A DNA stretch of 64,000 bases, from positions 26,464 to 90,463 of the forward strand of contig NZ_JAUSWH010000019.1 in the NCBI RefSeq assembly GCF_030815125.1. Reading direction: 5' to 3'. A program made the position numbers and the translations under genes. Under the pieces are notes generated by a model. It saw only the letters and a list, made by a program, of their open reading frames with translations, ran no database searches and was not told the origin of the DNA. Position 1 is the stretch's first letter. Every line of letters starts with the position of its first letter. Shown in pieces: positions 51,290-60,698 of the stretch. The stretch is from Allorhizobium paknamense. GTDB lineage: Bacteria > Pseudomonadota > Alphaproteobacteria > Rhizobiales > Rhizobiaceae.

Positions 51290-52408
51290 ATGGCAACACT
51301 CGAACTGAAAAACATCACCAAGCGTTTCAAGACCCATGTGGTGCTGGATGATCTCAGCCTCTCGCTGAAGGATGGCGAACGGCTGGTGCTGTTCGGCCCT
51401 TCCGGCTCCGGCAAGACGGTGCTGCTCCGGCTGATCGCGGGCGTGATCGATCCCGATCAGGGCAAGATCCTGATCGGCGGCGAGGATGTGACCGATCTCG
51501 ATGCCGAATATCGTGGCATCGGCATGGCCTTCCAGAATTTCGCGCTGTTTCCGCATATGACGGCTTTCGACAACATCGCCACACCGCTCACGGCGCGCCG
51601 GGAAAAGCAGGGCGCGATCAAGGCAGGCGTCGAAGCGGTGGCGAAGCTCCTGAAGATCGACCATGTGCTGAGCCATCATCCCAAGCAGCTTTCCAATGGC
51701 CAGAAGCAGCGCACGGCGCTGGCGCGCGCCCTTGCGGGCCAGCCGCCGGTGCTGTTGCTGGACGATCCGCTGCGCAATGTCGATGCCAAGTTGCGTTTCG
51801 AGATGCGGCTGGAGCTACCGCGCCTTCTGGCAAAACAGGGCGCGACCGTTCTCTACGTCACGCAAGATTATAAGGAAGCCATGGCGCTGGGCGACCGGAT
51901 TGCCGTGATGGCCGGCGGGCGGGTCTCGCAGCTCGGCACGCCGGACGAGATCTATAACAGCCCGGCCAATATCGAGATTGCCCGGCTGTTTGGCGATCCC
52001 ACCATCAATCTTCTCGAGGTGACGCCAAAGAAGGATGGGGCAGGGGTCTATGTCGAACTCTCCGATGTCCGCGTAGCGCTGCCGCATGTGGCGGAAAGCG
52101 TTGTGGGCCGGGCCTGCGTCATCGGCCTTCGCCCGGAAACGCTGGGCTTTGCCGATGGTGGGGTCAAGGGCGCAATCCCCGTTGAGGTGGAGGCGGAAAC
52201 GCCGCTTAACGAAAAGACGGTGACGCTGGTGCGCACGCTGCGCGGGCGCGAAATTCTGGTGTCACGGCCTGCCGGGACGCCGGGGCCGACCTCGGGCGCC
52301 GCCTTTATCCGGGTCGATGGCAGCCATGCCTTCCTGTTCGACAAGGAAAGCGGTGCGCGGATTTCCGATCATGATCTTCATCGCATGCGCAAGGGAGAAG
52401 CCGCATGA
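51290..52408 (+). CDS. ABC transporter ATPase 1 (variant Walker B and signature)
   Basis: The MalK/UgpC-type ATPase has 372 residues with a C-terminal TOBE domain. Walker A is GPSGSGKT (36-43); the Q-loop is AFQNFALFPHMT. The signature is LSNGQKQR rather than LSGGQ, and Walker B is LLLDDPLRNVD, where the catalytic Glu is replaced by Asp. The H-loop also appears altered: VTQDYKEAM has Gln where His is usual. It should form a heterodimer with ATPase 2. Both genes overlap by ATGA. Confidence 0.9.
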   Translation: MATLELKNITKRFKTHVVLDDLSLSLKDGERLVLFGPSGSGKTVLLRLIAGVIDPDQGKILIGGEDVTDLDAEYRGIGMAFQNFALFPHMTAFDNIATPLTARREKQGAIKAGVEAVAKLLKIDHVLSHHPKQLSNGQKQRTALARALAGQPPVLLLDDPLRNVDAKLRFEMRLELPRLLAKQGATVLYVTQDYKEAMALGDRIAVMAGGRVSQLGTPDEIYNSPANIEIARLFGDPTINLLEVTPKKDGAGVYVELSDVRVALPHVAESVVGRACVIGLRPETLGFADGGVKGAIPVEVEAETPLNEKTVTLVRTLRGREILVSRPAGTPGPTSGAAFIRVDGSHAFLFDKESGARISDHDLHRMRKGEAA

Positions 52409-53529
52409 GCAACGCCCAGCTGGTTCTTGATCAGGTCGATAAATTCTACGGTCCGGTGGATTTCGGCCTGCATGCCGTGAAGAAACTGTCCATGCAGGTG
52501 AGGAAGGGCGAGATTATCGCGCTGCTCGGCTCTTCCGGCTGCGGCAAGACTTCGACGCTCAGGATGATCGCCGGTTTCGAGGCGGTGTCGCGCGGGTCGA
52601 TTGCGCTTGGCGGACGGCCTGTGCACATGCTGCCGCCGGTGAAGCGCAATGTCGCCATGGCCTTCGAGGGCTATTCGCTCTACCCGCCGCTGACGGTGAA
52701 GGAAAACATGGCCTTTGCGCTGAAAGCCGCCCGGCTGTCGCAGGCCGAGGTTGAAAAGCGGGTGGCGGAAGTCGCCAAGCTGCTGGAGATCGAGGATATT
52801 CTCGGTCGCTATCCCAGCTCGATTTCCGGCGGCCAGCAGCAGCGCGCCAGCCTGGGCCGGGCGCTGATCCGCGATGCCGACCTGCATCTTCTCGATGAAC
52901 CCATGGGCCAGCTTGAGCCGCAATTGCGCGCACTTTTGCGCGGGCGCATCAAGCATTTCATCAAGGAACGCGGCCTCACCGCCATTCTCGTTACCCATGA
53001 CCAGACCGAAGCCAATGCGCTGGCAGACCGGATCGCGGTGATGGAAGGCGGTGTTCTGCAGCAATTCGATACGCCGCAGAAGATCAAGGAACGGCCCGCC
53101 AATCTCTTTACCGGCACCTTTGTGGGCGAACCGCCGATGAATGTGTTTGAGGCAGGCGTTTCCGGCTCTGCGGAGCGGATTTCCTTCGGCCTCAAGGACG
53201 GCCTGCGGCTGGATTATGCCGCCCAGGATTTCTCGCCTGCCGTGCGGGATGAGCTTTTGAAGCGCGAGCGGGTGATGCTGGGTGTCAGGCCCTATTCCGT
53301 GCGCCGGGCCGAAGGCGGCATGCCGGTGAAGGTGGCCGTCAATCAATGGCTGGGCGACCAGACCCATATCGCCGCCGATTTTGCCGGAAACACCATGGTG
53401 CTGGTGGAGCATGACCGGGTGCAGTTGAAGCCCGGTGATGTCATTGGCATTCGTCTTGCTCCCGAAAGCCTGCATGTCTTCGATCCGCAGAATGGCCGGG
53501 CCATCTGCCATGGCGAGGAACTGGCATGA
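52405..53529 (+). CDS. ABC transporter ATPase 2
   Basis: The ATPase has 374 residues: Walker A GSSGCGKT (42-49), signature SISGGQQQRASLGRAL, Walker B LHLLDEPMGQLEPQ and H-loop VTHDQTEANALADR. The catalytic Glu and His are intact, but the Q-loop has Glu in place of Gln (MAFEGYSLYPPLT). Two unequal ATPases in one importer recall the rhizobial glycerol transporter (GlpS/GlpT). The stop overlaps the start of the EryA kinase. Confidence 0.9.
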   Translation: MSNAQLVLDQVDKFYGPVDFGLHAVKKLSMQVRKGEIIALLGSSGCGKTSTLRMIAGFEAVSRGSIALGGRPVHMLPPVKRNVAMAFEGYSLYPPLTVKENMAFALKAARLSQAEVEKRVAEVAKLLEIEDILGRYPSSISGGQQQRASLGRALIRDADLHLLDEPMGQLEPQLRALLRGRIKHFIKERGLTAILVTHDQTEANALADRIAVMEGGVLQQFDTPQKIKERPANLFTGTFVGEPPMNVFEAGVSGSAERISFGLKDGLRLDYAAQDFSPAVRDELLKRERVMLGVRPYSVRRAEGGMPVKVAVNQWLGDQTHIAADFAGNTMVLVEHDRVQLKPGDVIGIRLAPESLHVFDPQNGRAICHGEELA

Positions 53530-55103
53530 TGCGCGACCTCATCATCGGCATCGATGCGGGCACATCGGTCATCAAGGCCATTGCCTTCACGCTGTCCGGC
53601 CAGCAGATCGCCGTGGCAGCACGGCCCAACAGCTATGAAACCGTATGCCGCGCCGGTGTGGTGCAGGACATGGTCCGCACCTGGGCCGATACCGCTGAGG
53701 TGCTGAAGGCCCTTGGCGAAAAGCTGGGCAATCTCGGCGCCCGCACGGCGGCGATTGCCGTGACGGGACAGGGCGACGGCACCTGGATGATCGATGCGGC
53801 GGGCGAGCCGGTGGGCAAAGGCTGGCTGTGGCTGGATGCCCGCGCGGGCGAGGTGGTGGAGCGGTTGCGCGGCGAAAACGGCGATATTGACCGTTTCCGC
53901 GCCACCGGCGCCGGGCTTGCCGCCTGCCAGCAGGGCCCGCAACTGCGCTGGATGAAGGATGAAGCGCCGGAAATGCTGAGTGGTGTAACCACGGCCTTTC
54001 ACTGCAAGGACTGGCTCTATTTCAAGCTGACGGGCAAGCGGGCGACCGATCCGTCTGAGGCCTCCTTCACCTTCGGCGATTTTCGCAGCCGCAGCTATAG
54101 CGCCAATGTCATCGGCTTTCTGGGTTTGAACGCGCTTCGCCCGATCCTGCCGGAGATTGTCGATGGGACGACCACCTGGCATGCGCTTTCCGATGTGGCG
54201 GCGGCGCAAACGGGGCTGATGGCCGGAACGCCGGTGGTGCTGGGCTATGTGGACGTGGTCTGCACCGCGCTCGGGGCTGGGCTTTACGAGCCGGGCACGG
54301 AAACCGGCTGCTCGATCATCGGCTCCACCGGCATGCATATGCGGCTGGCGCTGGGGCCGGATGATGTGCGGCTGAACCATGATCTCACCGGCTATACCAT
54401 GTGTATGCCTATTCCCGGCATTTATGCGCAGATGCAATCCAACATGGCGGCAACGCTGAATATCGACTGGGTTTTGTCGCTGGCCGCAGGCGTGCTGAAG
54501 GGCATGGGGCGGGAGGCGAGCAAGGCGGATCTCCTTGCCCATGTCGAGGACTGGCTGGCGGAGGCGAGTGAATCGCCGCTGGTTTTCCATCCCTATATTT
54601 CCGATGCGGGCGAGCGCGGTCCCTTTGTCGATGCCTCGGCGCGGGCCTCCTTTGTCGGGCTTTCCATGGCCCATGGCTTTGGCGATCTGGTGAAGGCGGT
54701 GTTTGACGGCCTGGCCTTTGCCGCGCGCGATTGCTACGGCGAGATGGGGCCGCTGCCCGCCCGCGTGCGGCTGACCGGCGGGGCGGCACGCTCGGCCTCG
54801 CTTCGCCGCATTCTGGGCGGTGTGCTGGGGGCGGAAATCCAGACCAATCACCGCGAAGAGGCCGGTGCTGCCGGGGCGGCGATGATCGCCGCCGTGTCGC
54901 TTGGCATCTACCCCGATATGGCGGCCTGCGTGGCCGATTGGGTAACGCCCTTCCAGGGCGGCATCGAGACCCCGGATGCGGGCCTCAGCCGCCGCTATGC
55001 CGGGATGTTCCCGGCCTATCAGCAGTCGCGTCTGGCGCTGCGCCCTGTCTGGCACACGCTGCTCAACGGGGCTGCCACAGAACATCAAGGTCATTTGCAA
55101 TGA
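53526..55103 (+). CDS. eryA: EryA-type FGGY carbohydrate kinase (erythritol kinase)
   Basis: The FGGY kinase has 525 residues. The N-terminal phosphate motif is LIIGIDAGTSVIKAIAF, followed by VTGQGDGTWMIDAAGEPVG and HCKDWLYFKLTGKRATDPSE; the C-terminal FGGY signature region is RVRLTGGAARSASLRRILGG. The resemblance to rhizobial/Brucella EryA is by motif and length. It phosphorylates erythritol to L-erythritol 4-phosphate. It overlaps ATPase 2 (ATGA) and the dehydrogenase start. Specificity for a related polyol cannot be excluded. Confidence 0.8.
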   Translation: MMRDLIIGIDAGTSVIKAIAFTLSGQQIAVAARPNSYETVCRAGVVQDMVRTWADTAEVLKALGEKLGNLGARTAAIAVTGQGDGTWMIDAAGEPVGKGWLWLDARAGEVVERLRGENGDIDRFRATGAGLAACQQGPQLRWMKDEAPEMLSGVTTAFHCKDWLYFKLTGKRATDPSEASFTFGDFRSRSYSANVIGFLGLNALRPILPEIVDGTTTWHALSDVAAAQTGLMAGTPVVLGYVDVVCTALGAGLYEPGTETGCSIIGSTGMHMRLALGPDDVRLNHDLTGYTMCMPIPGIYAQMQSNMAATLNIDWVLSLAAGVLKGMGREASKADLLAHVEDWLAEASESPLVFHPYISDAGERGPFVDASARASFVGLSMAHGFGDLVKAVFDGLAFAARDCYGEMGPLPARVRLTGGAARSASLRRILGGVLGAEIQTNHREEAGAAGAAMIAAVSLGIYPDMAACVADWVTPFQGGIETPDAGLSRRYAGMFPAYQQSRLALRPVWHTLLNGAATEHQGHLQ

Positions 55104-56137
55104 AGAAGATAGCCATTATCGGCGACCGTTTCATGTTGCCCACCGTCTTTCGCGATAAGGTTTTGGCAGCCTGCGGCGAGGGGCACGACATTCGCCTTCT
55201 GGAACAGCCCTGGCCGGATGAGCCGATGGAGCACGGCTATGCCGTGGAGGGCATGGACGGCCTGAAGGAATATATGGGCAAGCCCGAGGAACTGATCGAT
55301 TTCATCGGCAATTCGGAAATCGTCATCACCCAGCTTGCGCCCTTTTCGCGGTCGATGTTCGAGCGCCTGCCGGATCTGAAGCTGGTGGCGGTCTCTCGGG
55401 GCGGGCCGGTCAATATCGACATGGCGGCGGCGCGCGAGGCGGGTGTCAGGGTGGTGAACACGCCCGGCCGCAATGCCAGCGCCGTTGCGGAATTCACTAT
55501 TGGCGCGATCCTCGCCGAAACCCGATTGATCCGGCTGGGGCATGAGAGCCTGCGGACCGGGGATTGGCGGGGCGATCTCTACCGCGCCGACCGCACGGGC
55601 CGTGAGCTTTCGGAAATGACGGTCGGGGTGGTGGGCTATGGCAATATCGGCACGAAGGTGGTGCGGCTTTTGCGCGCTTTTGGCTGTCGCATTCTGGTGC
55701 ATGATCCCTATGTGCAGCTTTCCGCCGATGACCTCAATGCCGGGGTGGAGCAGGTTAGCTTTGAGCGGCTGTTGGGCGAGGCCGATATCGTCACGCTGCA
55801 TCCCCGCGTGACGGATGAAACCAGAGGCATGATGAACAAGGCCGCCTTCGAGCGGATGAAGCCGGGCGCGATTTTCATCAACACCGCCCGTGGGCCGCTC
55901 TGCGACTATGATGCGCTCTATGAGGCACTGACCGGCGGTGCGCTTGCCAGCGCCATGCTGGAAACCTTCGCCGTAGAGCCGGTGCCGCCGGATTGGCCGC
56001 TTTTGAAGCTGCCCAATGTGACGCTGACCCCCCATATCGCGGGTGCTTCCGTGCGCACCGTGACCTATGCCGCGGAAATGGCCGCAGAGGAAGTGCGCCG
56101 TTATATTGCCGGTCTGCCGCCGGTCAACCCTTGCTGA
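55100..56137 (+). CDS. D-isomer-specific 2-hydroxyacid dehydrogenase
   Basis: The NAD-binding dehydrogenase has 345 residues. The Rossmann motif is VGVVGYGNIGTKVVRLLRAF at about 175-195; the catalytic residues are an Arg near VSRGGPVN or INTARGPL, a Glu in LETFAVEPVP and a His in LTPHIAGAS. It is similar to phosphoglycerate-dehydrogenase-like proteins. It overlaps the eryA stop (ATGA). Its substrate within a polyol locus is unclear; a sugar-acid or 2-hydroxy-acid intermediate is a guess. It is not part of the known Ery pathway. Confidence 0.85.
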   Translation: MKKIAIIGDRFMLPTVFRDKVLAACGEGHDIRLLEQPWPDEPMEHGYAVEGMDGLKEYMGKPEELIDFIGNSEIVITQLAPFSRSMFERLPDLKLVAVSRGGPVNIDMAAAREAGVRVVNTPGRNASAVAEFTIGAILAETRLIRLGHESLRTGDWRGDLYRADRTGRELSEMTVGVVGYGNIGTKVVRLLRAFGCRILVHDPYVQLSADDLNAGVEQVSFERLLGEADIVTLHPRVTDETRGMMNKAAFERMKPGAIFINTARGPLCDYDALYEALTGGALASAMLETFAVEPVPPDWPLLKLPNVTLTPHIAGASVRTVTYAAEMAAEEVRRYIAGLPPVNPC

Positions 56138-56147
56138 GGAGGCCGTG

Positions 56148-56822
56148 ATGGACGAACAGGAACTTCGCCGCTCGATCATCGAACATTGCCGCATGATGAA
56201 TGCCAGCGGCCTCAATCAGGGGACATCCGGCAATATCTCCGCCCGCTATGGCGACCGGATGCTGATCACCCCCTCGGCCATTCCCTATGGCGAGATGATG
56301 CCGGACATGATCTGCTCCATGCCGCTCAACGGGCGCGACGGCGAATGGCACGGGCCGAAAAAGCCCTCGGTGGAATGGCGTTTTCACCTCGACATTCTGC
56401 GCTCGCGTCCGGAAATCGGGGCAGTGGTGCATACCCATTCCATGTATGCGACCATTCTGGCCATGGCGCGCAAGCCCATTCCGGCCTGTCATTACATGAT
56501 CGCCGCCTTTGGCGGCAATGACGTCAAGGTGGCCGATTATGCCCGATACGGCACGCCCGAACTTTCCGAGGCCGTGACCACGGCGCTGGAAGGCCGCAGC
56601 GCCTGCCTGATGGCCAATCACGGCATGGTGGCAACCGGGCTGACGCTGAAAAAGGCGATGTGGGCGGCGGTGGAGCTGGAGACCATTGCCAAGCAATATT
56701 ACCACAGCCTGCTGATCGGCGGGCCGGTGATCCTGCCCGATGAGGAGATCGCCGGTGTTTTGCAGGGCTTTGCCTCCTACGGCTTGCAAGATCGCCCGCA
56801 ACCGTCGCAAGCGGCGCATTGA
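56148..56822 (+). CDS. Class II aldolase (L-fuculose-phosphate aldolase-like)
   Basis: The zinc aldolase has 224 residues. TSGNISARYGD is the phosphate-binding motif, VVHTHSMYATIL holds two metal His, and LMANHGMVATG the third. The enzyme should cleave a ketose 1-phosphate to dihydroxyacetone phosphate and an aldehyde. The ATG at 56148 follows GAGGAGG. It lies between the dehydrogenase and eryB. No aldolase is needed for the erythritol route, so a second substrate is implied. Confidence 0.85.
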   Translation: MDEQELRRSIIEHCRMMNASGLNQGTSGNISARYGDRMLITPSAIPYGEMMPDMICSMPLNGRDGEWHGPKKPSVEWRFHLDILRSRPEIGAVVHTHSMYATILAMARKPIPACHYMIAAFGGNDVKVADYARYGTPELSEAVTTALEGRSACLMANHGMVATGLTLKKAMWAAVELETIAKQYYHSLLIGGPVILPDEEIAGVLQGFASYGLQDRPQPSQAAH

Positions 56823-56836
56823 GGGGAGGACCGGCC

Positions 56837-58348
56837 ATGACCTCCGACAAGGTTTATGATCTTCTCGTCATCGGCGGCGGCGTCAACGGGGCAGGCATTG
56901 CCCGTGACGCTGCGGGACGCGGGCTTTCCGTGCTGCTGTGTGAAAAGGACGATCTGGCGCAGGGCACCAGTTCCCGTTCCGGTAAGCTGGTGCATGGTGG
57001 ATTGCGCTATCTGGAATATTACGAATTCCGGCTGGTGCGCGAGGCGCTGATCGAGCGGGAAGTGCTGCTGAATTCCGCCCCGCATATCATCTGGCCCATG
57101 CGCTTCGTGCTGCCGCATAATGCTGAGGACCGGCCTGCCTGGCTGGTGCGGCTGGGCCTCTTTCTCTATGACCATCTGGGCGGACGAAAGCGGCTGCCCG
57201 GCACCCGCAGCCTCAATCTGCGCACCGCGCCGGAAGGGGCGGCGATCAAGCCGGAGTTCAGCAAGGCTTTTGAGTATTCCGATTGCTGGGTGGATGACGC
57301 CCGGCTTGTGGTGCTGAACGCGCTGGATGCCAGCGCGCGCGGCGCAGAGGTGCTGACCCGCACCGCCTGCACCACGCTGCGCCGGGGCAATGGTCTGTGG
57401 GAGGCAGAACTGACCAGCCTTCTCACCGCCAAGAAGCGGCAGGTTCAGGCCCGGGTGGTGGTGAACACCGCCGGTCCCTGGGTGAATGATGTGATCGGCC
57501 GGGTGGCCGGGCTCAATTCCGCCCGCAATGTGCGCCTCGTCAAGGGCAGCCACATTATTGTGCCGAAATTCTGGGAGGGGCAGCAGGCCTATCTGGTGCA
57601 GAACCCCGACAAGCGGGTGATCTTCATCAACCCTTACGAAAAGGACATGGCGCTGATCGGCACCACGGATATTCCCTATGAAGGGCGGCCGGAGGATGTT
57701 GCCGCCGATCAGAGCGAGATTGCCTATCTCCTGAAATCCGTGAACCGCTATTTCAAGCAGCAGCTTTCCGAGCGGGATGTGCTGCACAGTTTTTCGGGCG
57801 TGCGCCCGCTTTATGACGATAACGCCGAAAATCCTTCCGCCGTGACGCGGGATTATATCTTCGAACTGGATGATGCAGGCGGCCAGCCGCCGCTGCTCTC
57901 GGTCTTCGGTGGCAAGATCACCACCTTCCGCAAGCTGGCCGAACATGCGCTGGACCGGTTGAAACCGTTCTTTCCGGCCATGGGGCCAGCCTGGACGGCC
58001 AAGGGGTTTCTGCCCGGAGGCGACATGCCCAATGCCGATTTCGAGCTGTTTCTTGGCAAGATGCGGGCGCGCTATCCCTGGCTTCCGGCCCGTCTGCTCA
58101 AGCATTATGCCCGCCTTTACGGCACGCGGCTGGAGCGGCTTCTCTCCGGCTGCGAGCGCATGGAGGATCTTGGGTTCTGTTTCGGCCCGGACTTTTATGA
58201 ACGTGAGGCGTCCTTCCTCATGGAAACGGAATGGGCCGAAACCGCCGCCGATATTCTGGAGCGCCGCACCAAGCACGGCCTGCACATGACGGCGGATGAG
58301 CGTGAGGTCTTCGAGGCCTGGTGTGCTGAACGCCGGATCGCGGCGTGA
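56837..58348 (+). CDS. eryB: EryB-type FAD polyol-phosphate dehydrogenase (GlpD family)
   Basis: The flavoprotein has 503 residues. The FAD motif is DLLVIGGGVNGAGIARDAAG, and the GlpD signature is SSRSGKLVHGGLRYLEYYEF; FGGKITTFRKLAEHAL is the C-terminal GlpD motif. EryB oxidises L-erythritol 4-phosphate to L-3-tetrulose 4-phosphate; GlpD itself oxidises glycerol 3-phosphate. The locus favours EryB, but substrate breadth cannot be read from sequence. The start codon at 56837 has a GGAGGA site. Confidence 0.8.
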   Translation: MTSDKVYDLLVIGGGVNGAGIARDAAGRGLSVLLCEKDDLAQGTSSRSGKLVHGGLRYLEYYEFRLVREALIEREVLLNSAPHIIWPMRFVLPHNAEDRPAWLVRLGLFLYDHLGGRKRLPGTRSLNLRTAPEGAAIKPEFSKAFEYSDCWVDDARLVVLNALDASARGAEVLTRTACTTLRRGNGLWEAELTSLLTAKKRQVQARVVVNTAGPWVNDVIGRVAGLNSARNVRLVKGSHIIVPKFWEGQQAYLVQNPDKRVIFINPYEKDMALIGTTDIPYEGRPEDVAADQSEIAYLLKSVNRYFKQQLSERDVLHSFSGVRPLYDDNAENPSAVTRDYIFELDDAGGQPPLLSVFGGKITTFRKLAEHALDRLKPFFPAMGPAWTAKGFLPGGDMPNADFELFLGKMRARYPWLPARLLKHYARLYGTRLERLLSGCERMEDLGFCFGPDFYEREASFLMETEWAETAADILERRTKHGLHMTADEREVFEAWCAERRIAA

Positions 58349-58359
58349 GGGGAGGGGTA

Positions 58360-59415
58360 ATGATGCGATCTCCCGAATTCGAGGCGCTCCTGGCCCTGTC
58401 TGCCAGTGTTGGGGCCGATCCCCTGCTGGTGCAGGGGGCGGGCGGCAATACCTCGATCAAGGAAGGTGGCCTGATGTGGATCAAGGCCTCCGGTCTCTGG
58501 CTGCGCCAGGCCCTGCAACGCGATATCATGGTGCCGGTGCGGCTCGATCCGCTGCTGGACGCGCTGGAGCGTGATGATCCGGCAACTGAAAAGCCTCAAG
58601 GGTTCGTGGACGAGGACGCCAATGCCTCCGGTCTTCGCCCGTCGATTGAGACCACCGTTCATGCCCTGATGCCGCAAAAGATCGTGGTGCATGTGCATTG
58701 CGTGGAGACCATCGCCCATGCGGTTCAACGCGGTCTGCCGCATCTGGTGGCGGAAAAGCTTGCCGGTCTTGCCTATGCCGTCATTCCCTATGCCCGCCCG
58801 GGCCTGCCCCTGGCAAAAGCCATTGCGGAGCGGATGCGCCCTGACACGAATATCCTTGTGCTTGCCAATCACGGTCTTGTGGTGGCGGGCGATACGGTGG
58901 CCGAGGCCGAAGCACTGCTCTCTCTTGTGACAGGCCGTCTTCGGTTAAGGGCACGGCAAGCGCCGGTGCCGGACCTTGCCGTGCTGGACCGCATGGCAGC
59001 GGGAACCGCCTATGGCCTGCCGCGTGACGAGCGCCTGCATGATGTGGCAACCGATCTCGTGAGCTGCCAATTGGCGGCGGGCGGCTCGCTCTACCCGGAT
59101 CATGTGGTGTTCCTCGGAGAGGGCGTGGTGATTGCCAAGGCGAATGAAAATGCCGCCGCCTTGCAGATGCGCTATGCCGAACAAGGGATGAGCCTGCCGC
59201 CCCTGCTGCTTTTTCCCGGGCGCGGCGTGCTGGTGCTGCGCGACCTGAACGAGGGCGCCTATGCCATGGCGCGCTGCCTCTGCGATGTCACCGCAAGGCT
59301 GGAAAAGGGCGCACAGCTTCGCTATCTCACGGCGGCGGAAAATGCCGAACTGCTGGGGTGGGACGCGGAAAAATACCGGCAGGCTCTGTTGCGAGCCGGG
59401 CAGGCGCTGCAATGA
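58360..59415 (+). CDS. Class II aldolase/adducin protein with C-terminal extension
   Basis: The product has 351 residues. LVQGAGGNTSIKEGGLMWIK is the phosphate-binding loop, KIVVHVHCVETIAHAV supplies metal His residues and VLANHGLVVAGDTVAE the third. An extra 130-residue C-terminal half is like the N-terminal part of bifunctional rhamnulose-phosphate aldolase/dehydrogenase proteins. The ATG at 58360 follows GGAGGGG; a GTG at 58345 overlapping eryB is possible. It overlaps the second kinase start (ATGA), so the two enzymes likely act in series. Confidence 0.8.
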   Translation: MMRSPEFEALLALSASVGADPLLVQGAGGNTSIKEGGLMWIKASGLWLRQALQRDIMVPVRLDPLLDALERDDPATEKPQGFVDEDANASGLRPSIETTVHALMPQKIVVHVHCVETIAHAVQRGLPHLVAEKLAGLAYAVIPYARPGLPLAKAIAERMRPDTNILVLANHGLVVAGDTVAEAEALLSLVTGRLRLRARQAPVPDLAVLDRMAAGTAYGLPRDERLHDVATDLVSCQLAAGGSLYPDHVVFLGEGVVIAKANENAAALQMRYAEQGMSLPPLLLFPGRGVLVLRDLNEGAYAMARCLCDVTARLEKGAQLRYLTAAENAELLGWDAEKYRQALLRAGQALQ

Positions 59416-60698
59416 CCGGGGTATCCAGCGATCTCGTCATTGGCCTTGATATGGGAACCTCCGGCGCAAGAGCGGTGGCGATGAACCCGGATGGCGTGGT
59501 TCTTGCCACAGGTGCAAGGCGGCTTGCCGATGTGAGCGAAGATCATCGCTCCCCGGAGGCCTGGTGGACGGTCATCGGCAGCGCACTGCGGCAGGTTCTG
59601 GATCAGGTGGACAGGGAGCGGGTGCGGGCGCTTGCCATTGACGGCACATCCGGGACCATTCTGGCCGTGGACGCTTCGGGTACCGTGCTCACCACGCCGA
59701 TGATGTATAATGACCCGGTAAAGGATGAGGCCATTCTTTACCGGATTGCGGCCCATGCGCCGCCAGACAGCGCCGCCCATGGCGCGACCTCCGGTCTTGC
59801 CAAGGCGCTCGTTCTACAGGTCTTGCCTGATGTAGCGCATATTCTGCATCAGGCCGACTGGCTGGCAGGCCGTTTCTCGGGCCGCTTCGATCTGACAGAT
59901 GAGAATAATGCGCTGAAGACGGGCTATGATCCGGTGGCGCGGCAGTGGCCGGACTGGATGGAAAAAACCGGTCTTCACCGCCATCTCCTGCCGAAAGTAC
60001 TTGCCGCGGGCGAGCCGATGGGCGTGATCTCAGCAGAAGTCGGCCGGGTTTTCGGATTGCCGGAGGATGTGCTCGTCATTGCCGGCACCACGGATGGCTG
60101 TGCGTCCTTTCTCGCCACCGGGGCCAGTCATCTCGGCGATGGCGTAACGGCGCTCGGCTCGACGCTGACGGTGAAAATGCTCTGCGACCGCCCGCTTTTT
60201 GCACCCGAATACGGGATCTACAGTCATCGGATCGGCAATATGTGGCTGGCTGGCGGTGCCTCCAATTCCGGCGGTGCGGTTCTGGCGGCGCATTTCACGG
60301 CGGAACAGATGGCCGCACTCTCTGCGCGGATTGATCCTGCACAGGAAAGCGGGCTCGATTTCTATCCGCTCTCGAAGCCGGGGGAGCGTTTCCCTTTGAA
60401 CGACCCCAGTTTGCAGCCGCGCATGACGCCCCGCCCGGAGCGGGATGAGGATTTCCTGCATGCCTTGCTGGAGGGCATCGCCAATATCGAAAAACTGGCT
60501 TATGGACGGCTTGAGGCGCTGGGCGCGCCACCTTTGGCCGGGCTTTACAGCGTTGGCGGCGGTGCGCAAAACAGGGTGTGGTCTGCCATCCGTCAGAACA
60601 AATTGCAGGTTCCCTTCCTCTCGGCGTGTTCCGAGGAGGCTGCGGCAGGAACGGCAAGATTGGCGTTGAAGGGCGCCGGTCTGGGAGGGCTTTCATGA
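59412..60698 (+). CDS. Second FGGY carbohydrate kinase (ribulokinase/sedoheptulokinase-like)
   Basis: The kinase has 428 residues. The N-terminal motif DLVIGLDMGTSGARAVAM, ALAIDGTSGTILAVD and the C-terminal GLYSVGGGAQNRVWSAIRQN match FGGY kinases of ketoses. It is shorter than EryA and only distantly related to it. The substrate is unknown; a ketose formed from an alditol is plausible, followed by cleavage by one of the two aldolases. The ATG overlaps the aldolase stop, and its stop overlaps the HAD gene start. Confidence 0.82.
   Translation: MTGVSSDLVIGLDMGTSGARAVAMNPDGVVLATGARRLADVSEDHRSPEAWWTVIGSALRQVLDQVDRERVRALAIDGTSGTILAVDASGTVLTTPMMYNDPVKDEAILYRIAAHAPPDSAAHGATSGLAKALVLQVLPDVAHILHQADWLAGRFSGRFDLTDENNALKTGYDPVARQWPDWMEKTGLHRHLLPKVLAAGEPMGVISAEVGRVFGLPEDVLVIAGTTDGCASFLATGASHLGDGVTALGSTLTVKMLCDRPLFAPEYGIYSHRIGNMWLAGGASNSGGAVLAAHFTAEQMAALSARIDPAQESGLDFYPLSKPGERFPLNDPSLQPRMTPRPERDEDFLHALLEGIANIEKLAYGRLEALGAPPLAGLYSVGGGAQNRVWSAIRQNKLQVPFLSACSEEAAAGTARLALKGAGLGGLS

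Noticed and set aside
53343..55100. 585-codon antisense frame over eryA
   Set aside because: Shadow of the FGGY kinase; no motif and no ribosome site.
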